From the NCBI GenBank assembly GCA_905480575.1, contig CAJQQZ010000116.1:1-52382 (forward strand): 52,382 nucleotides of DNA. Direction: 5' to 3'. Below, piece by piece: positions 52,134-52,382 of this stretch. The translations under genes were made by a program, and so were the position numbers. The notes under the pieces are model-generated. The model made no database searches, was not told the origin of the DNA, and saw only the letters and a program-made list of their open reading frames with translations. Numbering within the stretch: the stretch's first letter is position 1; the number at the start of each line of letters is the position of its first letter. The DNA is from an uncultured Alphaproteobacteria bacterium (lineage in GTDB: Bacteria > Pseudomonadota > Alphaproteobacteria > UBA7985 > CAJQQZ01).

Positions 52134-52271
52134 ATGCGCGTCGCCGTCGGAGGTTTTCAAAACGAGACAAACAGCTTCTCCTCAATCAAAGGGACTTATG
52201 AAGTCTTTGAAGAAGCGGATGGTTGGCCTGGTATAACCATTGGTGATGCCGTATTTGAAACACTTAAGTGA
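52134..52271 (+). pseudogene. Truncated M81 (MlrC-like) metallopeptidase gene, N-terminal remnant
   Basis: 45 codons from ATG to TGA read MRVAVGGFQNETNSFSSIKG... and DGWPGITIGDAVFETLK. This matches the N-terminus of M81/MlrC metallopeptidases (MRIAxGGFxHETNTF...DGWPG), which are normally about 480-500 residues. The frame ends right after the similarity breaks near 52258. The family's first zinc-region His (HET) is Asn here (NET). It is a remnant left by deletion or insertion; no clear ribosome binding site. Confidence 0.6.
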
Positions 52272-52272
52272 A

Positions 52273-52382
52273 TTAGTTCCGACTTAATCTGACATAGTAG
52301 TCCTTCCAGCTAGCTGGAAGGACTACGTTCGGCTCTTGAAGGAGCCAGCCGTTTCCGGTTTTGATGTAGGTGCAAACCAAAA
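52273..52382 (-). CDS. Possible partial gene, C-terminal end (unknown)
   Basis: An open minus-strand frame enters from the window edge and ends TAA at 52273-52275. The 35 visible residues end LPASWKDYYVRLSRN. The composition looks protein-like but I recognise no family, and a perfect 30-bp palindrome lies inside it, so it may not be coding. Confidence 0.25.
   Translation of the reverse strand, partial: LVCTYIKTGNGWLLQEPNVVLPASWKDYYVRLSRN
52297..52326. repeat. Perfect 30-bp palindrome
   Basis: Half site GTAGTCCTTCCAGCT followed by its exact reverse complement. There is no T run on either side, so it is not an ordinary terminator. It is just beyond the truncated M81 gene, close to a second small hairpin (GGCTC-TTGAAG-GAGCC, 52331-52346). 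Confidence 0.7.

Overview
The window looks like chromosomal DNA of a marine-type alphaproteobacterium with a GC content near one half. The evidence is gene content: a heterotetrameric sarcosine oxidase operon (soxBDAG) beside a GbdR-like DJ-1/AraC regulator, a non-pyrrolysine MttB-family methyltransferase with its corrinoid partners, the four-gene 'ligase-associated' DNA repair cluster, an AarF/UbiB kinase and an NnrU protein. Genus cannot be set from the sequence alone. No tRNA, rRNA or CRISPR array was seen.

Region 1 (1-7.4 kb): the C-terminal end of an IS481-type transposase at the left edge, then a DNA repair block. Photolyase, PdeM phosphoesterase and Lhr-like helicase run leftward; the MBL-fold exonuclease and ATP-dependent DNA ligase run rightward from the same start region. 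Region 2 (7.4-14 kb): an NAD(P)-binding epimerase-like protein divergent from a LysR regulator, an MFS transporter, an unusual fusion of a TAXI-type solute-binding domain to a YcbB-like L,D-transpeptidase, and a HAD phosphatase.

Region 3 (14-36.2 kb) is the metabolic core, a one-carbon/methylamine cluster. It holds betaine-homocysteine methyltransferase, an MttB-family methyltransferase, SCP2-soxGADB, gbdR, a RamA-like corrinoid-activating iron-sulfur ASKHA protein, methyl-THF:corrinoid methyltransferase, MetF, a 'virulence factor' family small protein, DUF1638, a corrinoid protein, a 2Fe-2S ferredoxin, a 4Fe-4S protein, a class I glutamine amidotransferase and formate-THF ligase. The likely flow is this: a quaternary amine (glycine betaine is the best guess) gives a methyl group to the corrinoid protein or to homocysteine. 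Methyl-corrinoid passes the methyl to THF, MetF oxidises it to methylene-THF, sarcosine oxidase feeds more methylene-THF, and Fhs links to formate. Four enzymes of this cluster carry short arginine-rich ends, while the corrinoid protein has a strongly acidic N-terminus.

Region 4 (36.2-52.4 kb) is mixed housekeeping and accessory genes: acyltransferase, FAD monooxygenase, an orphan periplasmic binding protein, cupin, a GMC (choline-dehydrogenase-like) oxidoreductase, an ICMT-TetR pair, a porin gene interrupted by an in-frame TGA, AarF/UbiB kinase, YpfJ-like metallopeptidase, enoyl-CoA hydratase, an alkyltransferase-like (ATL) protein, NnrU and a large MscS channel. The right edge holds a truncated M81 (MlrC-like) gene and a possible partial gene on the minus strand.
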